A stretch of DNA of 60,985 nucleotides from an uncultured Pelagibacteraceae bacterium (GCA_902603305.1 CACKUI010000003.1:1-60985); one strand, 5' to 3'; shown: positions 44,647 to 53,255, numbered from the stretch's first letter. Notes: a model not told the origin generated them from the sequence alone. Numbers and translations: made by a program.

Positions 44647-45417
44647 ATGAGCATCATAGATTGTTATTACTCAGTCACAGGATCAGGACCTGCAATTTTT
44701 TTTACGCATGGAGTAGGAGGAGCAGAAGATGCATGGAGGTTCATAGTTCCAAAACTTAAAGATAAATTCACAGTTGTAACATATGATTTAAGAGGCCATG
44801 GAAAATCACCAGTAGATAATAAAGATTTTAATTTAGATGATCTTGTTTTAGATCTTGAAAGAGTAAGAGAAAAGGCAAACATCGAAAAAGCCCATTTTAT
44901 GGGGCATTCTTTAGGAGGAATGATTGCGCCTGCTTATGCTAAAAAGTTTCCTGAAAGAGTTTTGTCAGTTGGCTTATTATCAACAGTTGCAGGAAGATCC
45001 GATGAAGATAAGCAAAAAGTTTGGAATGTAATTTCAGATCTAAGAGATAAGGGTGTTGAACAAACATTAAAAAATCTCACTAACAGATGGTTTACAGACA
45101 ATTTTATTGAAAAAAATCCAGACCTGGTATCTAGGAGATTAAAACAGGTAATAGATACAGATAAAGATGTATTCATAAATGTGTTTAAAATTTATGCGGA
45201 AACCGAGATGATCTCTTGGTTAAAAGATATAAAAAAACCCTGCCTATTTATGACAGGTGAAAATGATGGTGGATGCACTCCTTCTCATAACAAAAAAATG
45301 TCAAACGAGGTTAAAGATTCTAAATTAGTTATTATACCAGAGGCAAAACACTCTTTTTTGATAGAGGCTCCTGAGCAAATAGCAAATAACTTAATAGAAT
45401 TTATTGAAAATATTTAA
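44647..45417 (+). CDS. Alpha/beta hydrolase (enol-lactonase/esterase-like) B
   Basis: Serine hydrolase, 256 residues. Nucleophile Ser88 is in Met-Gly-His-Ser-Leu-Gly-Gly, with Thr-His-Gly-Val-Gly-Gly near residue 20 for the oxyanion hole. The probable acid is Asp in Gly-Glu-Asn-Asp-Gly-Gly and the His in Ala-Lys-His-Ser near 239. It shares the Asn-Arg-Trp-Phe / Phe-Ile-Glu-Lys-Asn-Pro cap motif with hydrolase A at 30971. Last gene of the plus-strand operon, convergent with the SDR gene 4 bp away. Confidence 0.88.
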   Translation: MSIIDCYYSVTGSGPAIFFTHGVGGAEDAWRFIVPKLKDKFTVVTYDLRGHGKSPVDNKDFNLDDLVLDLERVREKANIEKAHFMGHSLGGMIAPAYAKKFPERVLSVGLLSTVAGRSDEDKQKVWNVISDLRDKGVEQTLKNLTNRWFTDNFIEKNPDLVSRRLKQVIDTDKDVFINVFKIYAETEMISWLKDIKKPCLFMTGENDGGCTPSHNKKMSNEVKDSKLVIIPEAKHSFLIEAPEQIANNLIEFIENI

Positions 45418-45421
45418 AGTT

Positions 45422-46207
45422 CTAATGCATTCTTAAAGTGTTTCCATCAACACCAACTACCTGACCAGAAATCCTAGAAGACTCATCGGATATTAAATAG
45501 CAACACATTTTACCAATATCTTTCTCGTAAACCCAAGTATTAAGAGAAGTCATAGAAACAAATTCACTTTCCACAGCTTTTTTTGAGATCTTCAAAAATT
45601 TAGCTTTGTCTCTAATAACTCTTCGCATTCTATCTCCTTTTACAGTTCCTGGACAAATTGCGTTTACTCTGATTTTAAACTTTCCTAATTCCATTGCTAA
45701 AGTTTTAGTCATTCCAACTACTGCCCATTTACTGGCTGAGTAGGGAGATCTTAATGGAAACCCGAATATACCTGCTGTAGAAGACAGATTGACTACTGAT
45801 CCACCTTTATTCTTTTTTAACATTGGGATTGCTAATTTTGAGAAAATAAAATGACTAATTACATTTATCTTTAAGGTTTGTTCCCAATCTTTTGTTTTAA
45901 GTTTGTCCATAGTCCCTGTTGGGCCTGCAACTCCAACATTATTAATTAGTGCATCAATCTTTTGTGTTTTTTTTTTAATTTCTTTAAAGAAATTTATTAC
46001 ATCGTTTTCATTTGAGGCATCACAATGAAAAGAAAATAATCTTTTATTATTTAAAGGATTTTTCTTTAATTTATTTATAGATTTTTTATCAACATCACAA
46101 ACGAATACCTTCGCACCTTTTTCGAGACACTCTTTTGCTGTTGCCCAACCAATTCCTGATGCCCCAGCAGAGATAATTATTTTTTTATTTTTGAAATTGT
46201 ATGACAT
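45422..46207 (-). CDS. Short-chain dehydrogenase/reductase (SDR)
   Basis: NAD(P)-dependent oxidoreductase of 261 residues. The cofactor motif is Ala-Gly-Ala-Ser-Gly-Ile-Gly near residue 13 (a classical Gly replaced by Ala at its first position), Asn-Asn-Val-Gly is in the middle, and the catalytic set is Ser in Leu-Ser-Ser-Thr-Ala-Gly, Tyr and Lys in Tyr-Ser-Ala-Ser-Lys. An acidic Asp after strand 2 (Cys-Asp-Val-Asp) suggests NAD. Its start overlaps the end of the HalD/BesD-family hydroxylase, so it may oxidise the hydroxylated product. Confidence 0.9.
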   Translation of the reverse strand: MSYNFKNKKIIISAGASGIGWATAKECLEKGAKVFVCDVDKKSINKLKKNPLNNKRLFSFHCDASNENDVINFFKEIKKKTQKIDALINNVGVAGPTGTMDKLKTKDWEQTLKINVISHFIFSKLAIPMLKKNKGGSVVNLSSTAGIFGFPLRSPYSASKWAVVGMTKTLAMELGKFKIRVNAICPGTVKGDRMRRVIRDKAKFLKISKKAVESEFVSMTSLNTWVYEKDIGKMCCYLISDESSRISGQVVGVDGNTLRMH

Positions 46208-47058
46208 TAATCTGTTAATCCATCGGATCTAACTTTATTTCTTTCTAAATGTATGGGCAATACTTTTCCGTAAATTGCTTTTGAATGTTCAGGTGTATTT
46301 ACTCTCCAGGGATCCAATACATATGCAGGTATACACATAAAACGTGATGTTTTTCCCATAACTTTAGTTACTCTATGCATAGTAAATCTACCTTTAAATA
46401 TTTGTAAATCACCAGGTTCAAGCTCAAGTCGTTTTACTCTTGTTCGATCTCCATCTAGTACTTTCTTCACCTCATCAAATTTTTCGTTACCCGGTTCTCT
46501 TATGTTAGGACAATATTCAAATATTCCTCCCTCTTCTGGTTTTTGGATCATTAAACTTAAAGTAAATTCACAACTATCAAAATGCCAAGGTAATATTCCA
46601 TCAGGTTCCATAACGTTATATGCATGACAGGCTAGAGGATCAGCCCATCTATATATAGGTGCAATTCCTAAGCAAGCAGATACAAATTTTAATAATTCTT
46701 CAGTTTCATATAAAAATTTCATCTCAGAATTTTTTGCAAAACAATCTGAATTTAAATATCCATTAAATCTATCCATAAATATTCTTTTTGGGTGATCTTT
46801 AGGAAGAGTAGGGTCATCTTTTGCATAAAGATATGCGTTGATACTTTCTTTAGACATATAAACTTCATTAAGCTGTTGCTCTAATTCTTTTTTCATTACA
46901 TTTAAAGAATTTGGTAAAATAAAATTAGGAATCACCGAACAACTATCGCTATTTAATTCAGTTTTACATTTTTCAATTACTTTCTTGATCTTTGGTGATT
47001 GTAAATCTTGAATTGGGTATTTAACTAAATCAACGATGTTACTTAAACTTTTTTTCAT
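46207..47058 (-). CDS. HalD/BesD-family Fe(II)/2-oxoglutarate hydroxylase
   Basis: Non-heme iron enzyme of 283 residues resembling the HalD/BesD family, whose characterised members halogenate or hydroxylate free amino acids such as lysine. Iron ligands are His159, Asp161 and His228 (in Phe-Thr-Met-His-Arg), and the motif continues Glu-Gly-Gly-Ile-Phe-Glu-Tyr. Halogenases of the family have Gly in place of the Asp, so this one should be a hydroxylase. The C-terminal Asp-Pro-Trp-Arg region is conserved. It is followed by an SDR in the same operon. Target inferred as an amino acid or betaine; not proven. Confidence 0.75.
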   Translation of the reverse strand: MKKSLSNIVDLVKYPIQDLQSPKIKKVIEKCKTELNSDSCSVIPNFILPNSLNVMKKELEQQLNEVYMSKESINAYLYAKDDPTLPKDHPKRIFMDRFNGYLNSDCFAKNSEMKFLYETEELLKFVSACLGIAPIYRWADPLACHAYNVMEPDGILPWHFDSCEFTLSLMIQKPEEGGIFEYCPNIREPGNEKFDEVKKVLDGDRTRVKRLELEPGDLQIFKGRFTMHRVTKVMGKTSRFMCIPAYVLDPWRVNTPEHSKAIYGKVLPIHLERNKVRSDGLTD

Positions 47059-47073
47059 AACTATTTAATCTAA

Positions 47074-48099
47074 TTATGAGTTTGAAAGTGATTCTTGCAA
47101 TTCTTTGTTAGATATATAGCCTTTAGCATTTCCTTGTTTATCAACTACCTCACAATTAGAGTTACTACAAACAACTTGAGGTAGAAATTCCTCTATAAAT
47201 TGATCTTCCTCTACTTTTATCAAGTTTGATTTGTCAATATCATCTGACTGATTTAATGGTTTCATTATAATTTTTGCTTTTATAACTTTCGTTCTATTTA
47301 CGTCTTTAACAAATGCCTCAACGTATTCATCAGCAGGGTTCATTATAATTTCTACAGGTGTTCCTACCTGAACAAGTTTTCCTGCATTCAAAATTCCAAT
47401 ATGATCCCCTAACCTTAATGACTCATCAAGATCATGAGTAATAAATACTATCGTCTTTTTTAATTCTGATTGTAGGTCTATAAGTTGTTTCTGCATATCA
47501 CTTCTGATTAAAGGATCTAATGCAGAAAAAGCTTCGTCCATTAACATAATGTCTGTGTCAGTAGCTAAGGCTCTTGCAAGACCTACTCGCTGTTGCATAC
47601 CTCCAGAAAGTTGTGCAGGATATTGATTTTCAAATCCAGTCAAACCGACAGACTCGATTTTTTCCATAGCAACAGAATTTCTTTTTTCAATATCCATACC
47701 TTGCATTTCGAGTCCGTAACCAACATTTTGTAAAACTGTTTTGTGTGGGAACAGCCCAAATCGTTGAAATACCATACTCATTTTCTGTCTTCTAAATTCA
47801 ATTAATTGTTCTTTGTTTAGAGTGGTAACATCTTTACCTTCTACTAGAATTTCTCCAGAGGTTGGGTCTATTAATCTATTTAAGTGTCTAATTAGTGTTG
47901 ATTTTCCTGATCCAGACAAACCCATACAAACAAATGTTTCTCCCTCTTCAATTTTTAAGGATACATTATCTAAACCAACCGTATGTCCAGTTTTTTCTAG
48001 AACATCTTCTTTTGTAGCTCCCTCTTGCACCATTTTAAGAACGCTAGCAGGTTTTGGACCAAAAATTTTGTATACGTTTTTGATTTCGATTTTAGACAT
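47074..48099 (-). CDS. proV: ProV-type glycine betaine/quaternary amine ABC ATPase, copy 1
   Basis: ATPase subunit of a compatible-solute importer, 341 residues. The N-terminal ProV extension (Val-Tyr-Lys-Ile-Phe-Gly, then Lys-Thr-Gly-His-Thr-Val-Gly) precedes Walker A Gly-Leu-Ser-Gly-Ser-Gly-Lys-Ser near residue 61. The signature is Leu-Ser-Gly-Gly-Met-Gln-Gln and Walker B Ile-Met-Leu-Met-Asp-Glu. The last 75 residues look like a degenerate CBS regulatory region. It stands alone on the minus strand, divergent from the BBOX-like gene; its permease and binding protein are likely those at 50038-53255. Confidence 0.9.
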   Translation of the reverse strand: MSKIEIKNVYKIFGPKPASVLKMVQEGATKEDVLEKTGHTVGLDNVSLKIEEGETFVCMGLSGSGKSTLIRHLNRLIDPTSGEILVEGKDVTTLNKEQLIEFRRQKMSMVFQRFGLFPHKTVLQNVGYGLEMQGMDIEKRNSVAMEKIESVGLTGFENQYPAQLSGGMQQRVGLARALATDTDIMLMDEAFSALDPLIRSDMQKQLIDLQSELKKTIVFITHDLDESLRLGDHIGILNAGKLVQVGTPVEIIMNPADEYVEAFVKDVNRTKVIKAKIIMKPLNQSDDIDKSNLIKVEEDQFIEEFLPQVVCSNSNCEVVDKQGNAKGYISNKELQESLSNS

Positions 48100-48160
48100 T
48101 TAATTAAAGTTTAGTTCTTTTAGTTCATCAAAGCAAATCAACAATAAAATAACTTTATTA

Positions 48161-48181
48161 AATTCAACTATTAATTGAATT
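48161..48181. promoter_or_regulatory. Inverted repeat between divergent proV copy 1 and the BBOX-like gene
   Basis: AATTCAA and TTGAATT arms separated by 7 bases, inside a 114-bp AT-rich divergent gap. A possible operator shared by both genes. In such AT-rich DNA a 7-bp match can arise by chance. Confidence 0.3.
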
Positions 48182-48213
48182 GAAATTTTTTTGATTTTAT
48201 ATAATTATTTATT

Positions 48214-49347
48214 ATGAATTCTATTTCTAAAATCGCAAAAAATAGCACTTATTTACAAATTACTTGGAACGATGGTGAAGAAAGTAAATTTAATTACATG
48301 TGGTTAAGAGATAATTGTCCTACTGCACATGATAAAGACTCAAGACATAGAATGTTTAATATCTTAGAGGTATCAAAAGAAATAAATCCCAAAAAATATT
48401 CTTTAAATGGTGATGGCAAATTAGAAATAGAGTGGAGTGAGGGTGACCACACAAGTTATTATGATCCTAAGTGGTTGAGAGAAAATTGTTATACTATTAA
48501 AAATAAACAAGAATATGTCTCACCTTATCATCTTTGGGATAATAATTTGGAAAACGAATTTTCGTCGATATGTATTGAACATGATGAAGTAATTAATTCT
48601 GATGAAGGATTAATAAAGTGGTTAGAATTATTACATCATAAAGGTATAGCAATAGTTAAAAATTCACCAACAAAAAAAAAATCAGGCTTTGAAATTCTTC
48701 ATAGAATAAGTCATGTAAGAGAAACCTTTTTTAAAACTCCTTTTGAAGTAATCAATATTCCAAAACCAAATAATTCTGCTTATACAGCTCATGCTCTAAG
48801 AAATCATATGGATTTACCTTGGTTTGAATTACCACCTGGTTATCAGTTTTTACACTGTTTAGTAAATGATGCAAAGGGTGGAGATTCCTCTGCAATTGAT
48901 GGTTTTGCAGTTGCAGATTATTTGAGGAAAAATGAAAAAGAGATTTTTGAAACATTAATCTCTGTACCTCTAAAGTTTAGAGATAAAGATTATACCCAAG
49001 AATCTCACCGAAGCTTCCATGCCCCAGCAATTAGTTTAACAAAAGATAAAGATTTTCATGATATTAGATTTAGTGTTGCAACTATGGATGCATTAGACTG
49101 CCATCCAGACCAAATGGACAAAGTTTATAAAGCTCACCACAGATTTGGCAATCTTTTACATGATGACAAATTTCAAATTAAATTTCGACTAGGACCAGGA
49201 GACATATTTTCTTTTAATAATAGGCGTGTTTTACACGGCAGAACAGCTTTTGATCCAAATTCAGGTCATCGTCATCTTCAAGGATACTATTTAGATAGAG
49301 ATGAAATACTTGGAAGATTGGAATATCTTAAAAAATATAAATTATAA
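48214..49347 (+). CDS. Gamma-butyrobetaine dioxygenase (BBOX)-like Fe(II)/2-oxoglutarate oxygenase
   Basis: Would hydroxylate gamma-butyrobetaine to L-carnitine, feeding the nearby dehydrogenase. The 377-residue protein has the two-part BBOX layout: an N-terminal DUF971-type domain with Trp-Leu-Arg-Asp-Asn-Cys near residue 29 and Trp-Leu-Arg-Glu-Asn-Cys near 90, then a TauD-like domain with iron ligands His198, Asp200 and His341. Only the first Cys of the zinc cluster known in human BBOX is seen after the first motif, so that zinc site may be absent. Relatives act on other trimethylammonium compounds, so the exact substrate stays inferred. Confidence 0.82.
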   Translation: MNSISKIAKNSTYLQITWNDGEESKFNYMWLRDNCPTAHDKDSRHRMFNILEVSKEINPKKYSLNGDGKLEIEWSEGDHTSYYDPKWLRENCYTIKNKQEYVSPYHLWDNNLENEFSSICIEHDEVINSDEGLIKWLELLHHKGIAIVKNSPTKKKSGFEILHRISHVRETFFKTPFEVINIPKPNNSAYTAHALRNHMDLPWFELPPGYQFLHCLVNDAKGGDSSAIDGFAVADYLRKNEKEIFETLISVPLKFRDKDYTQESHRSFHAPAISLTKDKDFHDIRFSVATMDALDCHPDQMDKVYKAHHRFGNLLHDDKFQIKFRLGPGDIFSFNNRRVLHGRTAFDPNSGHRHLQGYYLDRDEILGRLEYLKKYKL

Positions 49348-49980
49348 GTTTTCAAATATAAGATTGTTATTTTTATTATATTTCAAAAACTCCTTTTTAC
49401 TTTTAATTGTGTAATAATATTTCTCTTTATTAATCATTTGTATTTTTCCATTAATTAAAAACTTTTTATCTAATATTAGATATTTTACTCTTTTATTTAG
49501 GCTACTTTTCAAAATAGATTTTATACTAGATTTGTTGGAAAATGATAAACCCACTGATAGCTTTGAGTTAAGTTTAAGAAGATTATAGATATTTTCATGT
49601 TTAAAAGAGATAAAAATACATTTTTTGAAACCTCTAGTTTCTTTAATCAAATTAGTTAAAAGTTTTTTACTAAATAATGGCTTTATTTCAATAAAGACGG
49701 GAAATTTTTTTTTTGAGATTTTTAGAACTTCCTTCAATTGTGGTATTTGAAATTTTTTATTTTTAATCTCTTTTAGATCTTCATAATTAATATTTTTGAT
49801 ACTTTTGTTTATTTTAAAAATTCTTTTTAATGTAAAATCATGAAAACATACAAACTTTTTATCTTTAGTTGAATGGATATCTGTCTCAATCCCAAATTTT
49901 TTTTTAAATGATGCTCGAAACGACTTTAGGCAGTTTTCTTTGTAACTCTTATTTACAATTCCTCTATGTATTATATGCAT
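49342..49980 (-). CDS. Glycerophosphodiester phosphodiesterase (GDPD)
   Basis: Hydrolyses glycerophosphodiesters such as glycerophosphocholine to glycerol-3-phosphate and an alcohol. The 212-residue protein is short but keeps the catalytic set: His-Arg-Gly with Glu-Asn at the N-terminus, Glu-x-Asp in Gly-Ile-Glu-Thr-Asp-Ile-His, His-Asp in Phe-His-Asp-Phe-Thr-Leu, and Glu-x-Lys in Phe-Ile-Glu-Ile-Lys-Pro. No signal peptide, so it acts in the cytoplasm. Position among betaine genes suggests release of choline or a similar head group; this is inference. Its end overlaps the BBOX-like gene by 6 bp, tail to tail. Confidence 0.88.
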   Translation of the reverse strand: MHIIHRGIVNKSYKENCLKSFRASFKKKFGIETDIHSTKDKKFVCFHDFTLKRIFKINKSIKNINYEDLKEIKNKKFQIPQLKEVLKISKKKFPVFIEIKPLFSKKLLTNLIKETRGFKKCIFISFKHENIYNLLKLNSKLSVGLSFSNKSSIKSILKSSLNKRVKYLILDKKFLINGKIQMINKEKYYYTIKSKKEFLKYNKNNNLIFENL

Positions 49981-49981
49981 G

Positions 49982-50015
49982 TAAAAAAAAAGGGCTCTGT
50001 TTCCACAAAGCCCTT
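49982..50015 (-). terminator. Rho-independent terminator after the betaine-binding protein gene
   Basis: On the minus strand, AAGGGCT...AGCCCTT pair as a 7-bp stem that continues through one mismatch with TGT/ACA, followed by a run of about eight T (A run at 49983-49991 on the plus strand). It sits 22 bp after the binding-protein stop and just before the GDPD gene, which may be read partly by read-through. Confidence 0.88.
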
Positions 50016-50037
50016 AATTATTTTTTGAAGTTAATTA

Positions 50038-51048
50038 TTAGTTAGGTAACCAACTTTTCCATTTATCTGGATTGTTGTCTAACCACTCATTTACAACTTC
50101 TTTAACGTCTCTTTTTTTGATGTCAACTTCGACAAGCATCTTAGCTTGGTCTAAGTTTTCTAACTTCATTCTTTCAAAAAAAGCTTTTGCTTTAGCATGT
50201 TCTGGTTTAGCAAATGTGTCAGGATTTCCATAATTCATAGTGTAATCTTTATCCCAACCAGTTGCTGGCCATCCATCTGTACCACAAGTTTTCCAGTTGT
50301 TTGCTTCAGTAAATGTGTCTCCTGCACAAGTTTTGTAGTCAGGAAGTTGAACTCCTACCATGTCAAACTCACCAAAGAACCAGTGTGGTGACCATAAGTA
50401 TAACAAGAACGGCTCTTTTCTCATGTACGCAGCTTTTGCTTCTGCAATTGCAGCTGCTTCAGTACCTAGCTCATCTGCTTGGAAATCAATTCCTAAAAGA
50501 TCAAGTCTTTTTTGGTCATGACAGTTCCAACCTGCTACAGGACATCCAATTAATCTTCCTTTACCGCCTGTTTCAATAGTTGCAAATTTAGCTTTATGTT
50601 TATTTAGGTCTCTCCAAGTTTTAATGCCCAATTCATCTGCAGCATATTTAGGTATCCAGTAATCTGACATACCGATGATTCCAGTAGTTCCTAAAAGATC
50701 AACTGTTCCATCTCCTTTATAAGACTTTACTACTTTGCCGTCATAAATTAAATCTTCATTAAACATTACATCGTCTGCCTCTGCATAACTTGGCCAACTC
50801 TCGCAAGCGAAATCAAGTTCTCCAGCTGCAATTGCTTCCCATAATCCAGTACCAGAAGGGAAAACTGTTTGTTTAACTTTATAGCCCATTTCTCTTTCAA
50901 GAATTGCTACTGCAACTTCACAAGTAATTATTCCACCTGTCCAGTCAGCAATAGCAGCATGTAATCTTTTTGCATTTGCCTGTGTAAGACTTGCAAATAA
51001 AATCACGAAAGATAAAAATAGAGCTGATATTGTTTTTGATAACCTCAT
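50038..51048 (-). CDS. proX: OpuAC/ProX-type quaternary amine ABC binding protein
   Basis: Periplasmic protein that binds glycine betaine, choline, carnitine or a relative, 336 residues. Signal peptide 1-26 ends Asn-Ala-Lys. The mature part opens with Ala-Ile-Ala-Asp-Trp-Thr-Gly-Gly and is rich in Trp, whose side chains cage the trimethylammonium group in known family members (for example Trp in Glu-Ser-Trp-Pro-Ser and Leu-Trp-Ser-Pro-His-Trp). Six Cys are seen in the mature protein, probably disulfides. A strong GAGAGGAA ribosome site precedes the ATG. It lies 89 bp after the permease with its own possible promoter. Confidence 0.9.
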   Translation of the reverse strand: MRLSKTISALFLSFVILFASLTQANAKRLHAAIADWTGGIITCEVAVAILEREMGYKVKQTVFPSGTGLWEAIAAGELDFACESWPSYAEADDVMFNEDLIYDGKVVKSYKGDGTVDLLGTTGIIGMSDYWIPKYAADELGIKTWRDLNKHKAKFATIETGGKGRLIGCPVAGWNCHDQKRLDLLGIDFQADELGTEAAAIAEAKAAYMRKEPFLLYLWSPHWFFGEFDMVGVQLPDYKTCAGDTFTEANNWKTCGTDGWPATGWDKDYTMNYGNPDTFAKPEHAKAKAFFERMKLENLDQAKMLVEVDIKKRDVKEVVNEWLDNNPDKWKSWLPN

Positions 51049-51080
51049 TTATTTCCTCTCATTTAATTAATTAAAAACTT

Positions 51081-51110
51081 ATCTTAAAACAAAAAATACT
51101 AGTTTGTAAA
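51081..51110 (-). promoter_or_regulatory. Candidate promoter for the betaine-binding protein gene
   Basis: On the minus strand TTTACA (51105-51110) and TAAGAT (51081-51086) are 18 bp apart. The -35 overlaps a short dyad, AGTTT-GT-AAACT at 51101-51112, that could be an operator. An internal promoter would let the binding protein be made in excess of the permease. Confidence 0.3.
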
Positions 51111-51137
51111 CTGTGAATAATGATGCTTTTACTTGAC

Positions 51138-53255
51138 TTATAAGCCTAAAGCTTCTCTCTGCTTTTTGGTCCAAGCAAGCGATATTCGGTCTATAATTAT
51201 TGCCAATAATACAATTCCTATACCGGCAGCTAATCCTCTACCAGTATCTGATCTTGCCAATCCATTAAATACCTCTAAACCTAATCCTTTTCCTCCAATT
51301 AAAGGTGTAACAATCTGCATAGCAAAAGCCATTATAACTGTTTGATTAAATCCAATAACTAAACTTGGAATAGCTAATGGAAATTTAATTTTGTTTAGAG
51401 TTTGTAATAAAGTACCACCAAATGAACGTGAAACCTCTGAGTAAGTTCCAGATACTTGAGTTAAACCTAAAGATGTTAATCGAATGATGGGAGGTATAGA
51501 GTATATTACTGTTGCTAGTACAGCAGATACTATTCCTCCTCCAAAAAACATCAAAACAGGAATTAAATAACAGAAGTAAGGTAAAGTCTGCATGGCATCT
51601 AAAACCACGTTTTGAACATTTCTAAATCTTTCATTATAAGAAGCAATAATTCCAAGAGGAACTCCAATTATAAAACACAAAGCCACAGACACTAAAACAG
51701 ATGATAGTGTTATCATTGATTGTGGCCATATCCCACAAGCACCAATGAAAAGTAATAATATTGCTGTAATAATTGCAAATCTGATACCAACAGTAAAGTA
51801 CCCAATTGCTGCAAATACCCCTAATGTATACCACCATGGCACATGAGTTAAGAATATATCAAGTGGTCTTAAAAGTTTAAGATATACAAATCCCCTAAGA
51901 GCTTTAGTAAATGCAATAAAACTAGGATTAACAGTTAAAGATTCTACAGTATTAGAAATTGGTTGTCTTATAGACAATCTCCACTCTTCAGGAAATGATC
52001 CTATACTTATCATGTAGGAGTCAACGAATGATATTGTAAGTATAAGTAAAAAAGATGGTATTATGTAATATCTTCTCGAAATTATTTCTCCAATATCTTT
52101 TGCTGTTTGTCTATTTGCCAATGAAATACAAAATTCAAAAACATATGCAATAAATTTTGTTAAGTTAGTGCAAATAAAATTAATTAAGCCACTTAAAAAT
52201 TCAAAAGGTTTTTCAATAATTCTTGCAATTGTAAATTTTTCCCAAGATTGAGGTAATAAGTAAAATTTTTGTATGTTTGAAGGCAGTATTTGTTTTGTTT
52301 TGCTAAATGACATACTAAATCTATCAAACATTATTGCCATGAAAAGAATACAAAGTCCTCCTTCCATTGCCCACCCAACATCAAGTCTTCTAATTGCTTG
52401 CCATACTTGACCACCAATTCCTTCAGCTCCAATGAAACATGCCAAAACTACAAGTGCTAAAGCCATCATTATCACCTGATTAATTCCCATCATTATACTT
52501 GGTAGCGAGAGTGGAATTTTAATTTTAAATAGTAGTTGTAACTTACTTGATCCAAACGAGGTTGCAGACTCAATTGTTTCTGCTGAAACTTGTCTTATAC
52601 CAGTATTTGTTAATCTTATTATTGGAGGCATCGAGTATATCATAGTGGCTAATATTGCTGGCGCTCCTCCAATTCCAAAAAAGAAAAGAGCTGGAAAAAG
52701 ATAAACAAACGCAGGCATTACTTGCATTGTATCTAAAATAGGCTTCATAAAATTTTCAAACCTGTCACTTTGTGAACAAAGTACACCTAAAGTCACTCCA
52801 ACTACAACACATAGTAAAACTGATAAACCCATCAATGCTACCGTTTGCAGAGATGGTTCCCACATTCCTGTTGCACCCCAAAAATAAATGACAAATAAAG
52901 AGTACAATCCTAATCTTAAACCACCTGCAATTAAGCAAGGCAAAAATATTAATGCTGCAATTAATAGCCAAGGTGAGTCGATAAGGAAATCTTCAACAAA
53001 GTAATATACATTTTTAATATAACTGGCTATTATTTTGGTAATCCATCTATAATTTTTCTTTAAATAGTCTTCACCTTCATTAACCCATGCTGTAAATGTA
53101 AATTGGTCAGTGACGACCTTTGGCATTTTTGAAGGACCATCGCTTTGAAAAGATAACCACAGCGCAACTAAAAATGTTATTAAGATTACAGAATATGTAA
53201 TAATATTTTTTGATGAATTTGGCTTTCCTTGGATACTTGCTACTTCAGATGACAT
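51138..53255 (-). CDS. proW: Double-length ProW-type ABC permease (two fused permease domains)
   Basis: Membrane subunit of the quaternary amine importer, 705 residues, about twice the usual ProW length. Two full permease halves are visible, each with a similar core: the first near residues 130-305 (Asp-Thr-Met-Gln-Val-Met-Pro-Ala then Pro-Pro-Ile-Ile-Arg-Leu-Thr) and the second near 500-680 (Asp-Ala-Met-Gln-Thr-Leu-Pro-Tyr then Pro-Pro-Ile-Ile-Arg-Leu-Thr-Ser). A linker with extra membrane segments joins them. A homodimer of permeases could thus be replaced by one chain. The binding-protein gene follows, and a ProV copy diverges upstream. Confidence 0.9.
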   Translation of the reverse strand: MSSEVASIQGKPNSSKNIITYSVILITFLVALWLSFQSDGPSKMPKVVTDQFTFTAWVNEGEDYLKKNYRWITKIIASYIKNVYYFVEDFLIDSPWLLIAALIFLPCLIAGGLRLGLYSLFVIYFWGATGMWEPSLQTVALMGLSVLLCVVVGVTLGVLCSQSDRFENFMKPILDTMQVMPAFVYLFPALFFFGIGGAPAILATMIYSMPPIIRLTNTGIRQVSAETIESATSFGSSKLQLLFKIKIPLSLPSIMMGINQVIMMALALVVLACFIGAEGIGGQVWQAIRRLDVGWAMEGGLCILFMAIMFDRFSMSFSKTKQILPSNIQKFYLLPQSWEKFTIARIIEKPFEFLSGLINFICTNLTKFIAYVFEFCISLANRQTAKDIGEIISRRYYIIPSFLLILTISFVDSYMISIGSFPEEWRLSIRQPISNTVESLTVNPSFIAFTKALRGFVYLKLLRPLDIFLTHVPWWYTLGVFAAIGYFTVGIRFAIITAILLLFIGACGIWPQSMITLSSVLVSVALCFIIGVPLGIIASYNERFRNVQNVVLDAMQTLPYFCYLIPVLMFFGGGIVSAVLATVIYSIPPIIRLTSLGLTQVSGTYSEVSRSFGGTLLQTLNKIKFPLAIPSLVIGFNQTVIMAFAMQIVTPLIGGKGLGLEVFNGLARSDTGRGLAAGIGIVLLAIIIDRISLAWTKKQREALGL

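Noticed and set aside
46561..46600. Halogenase activity for the HalD/BesD-like protein
   Set aside because: The iron-site carboxylate Asp161 is present; halogenases of this family need Gly or Ala there to leave room for chloride.
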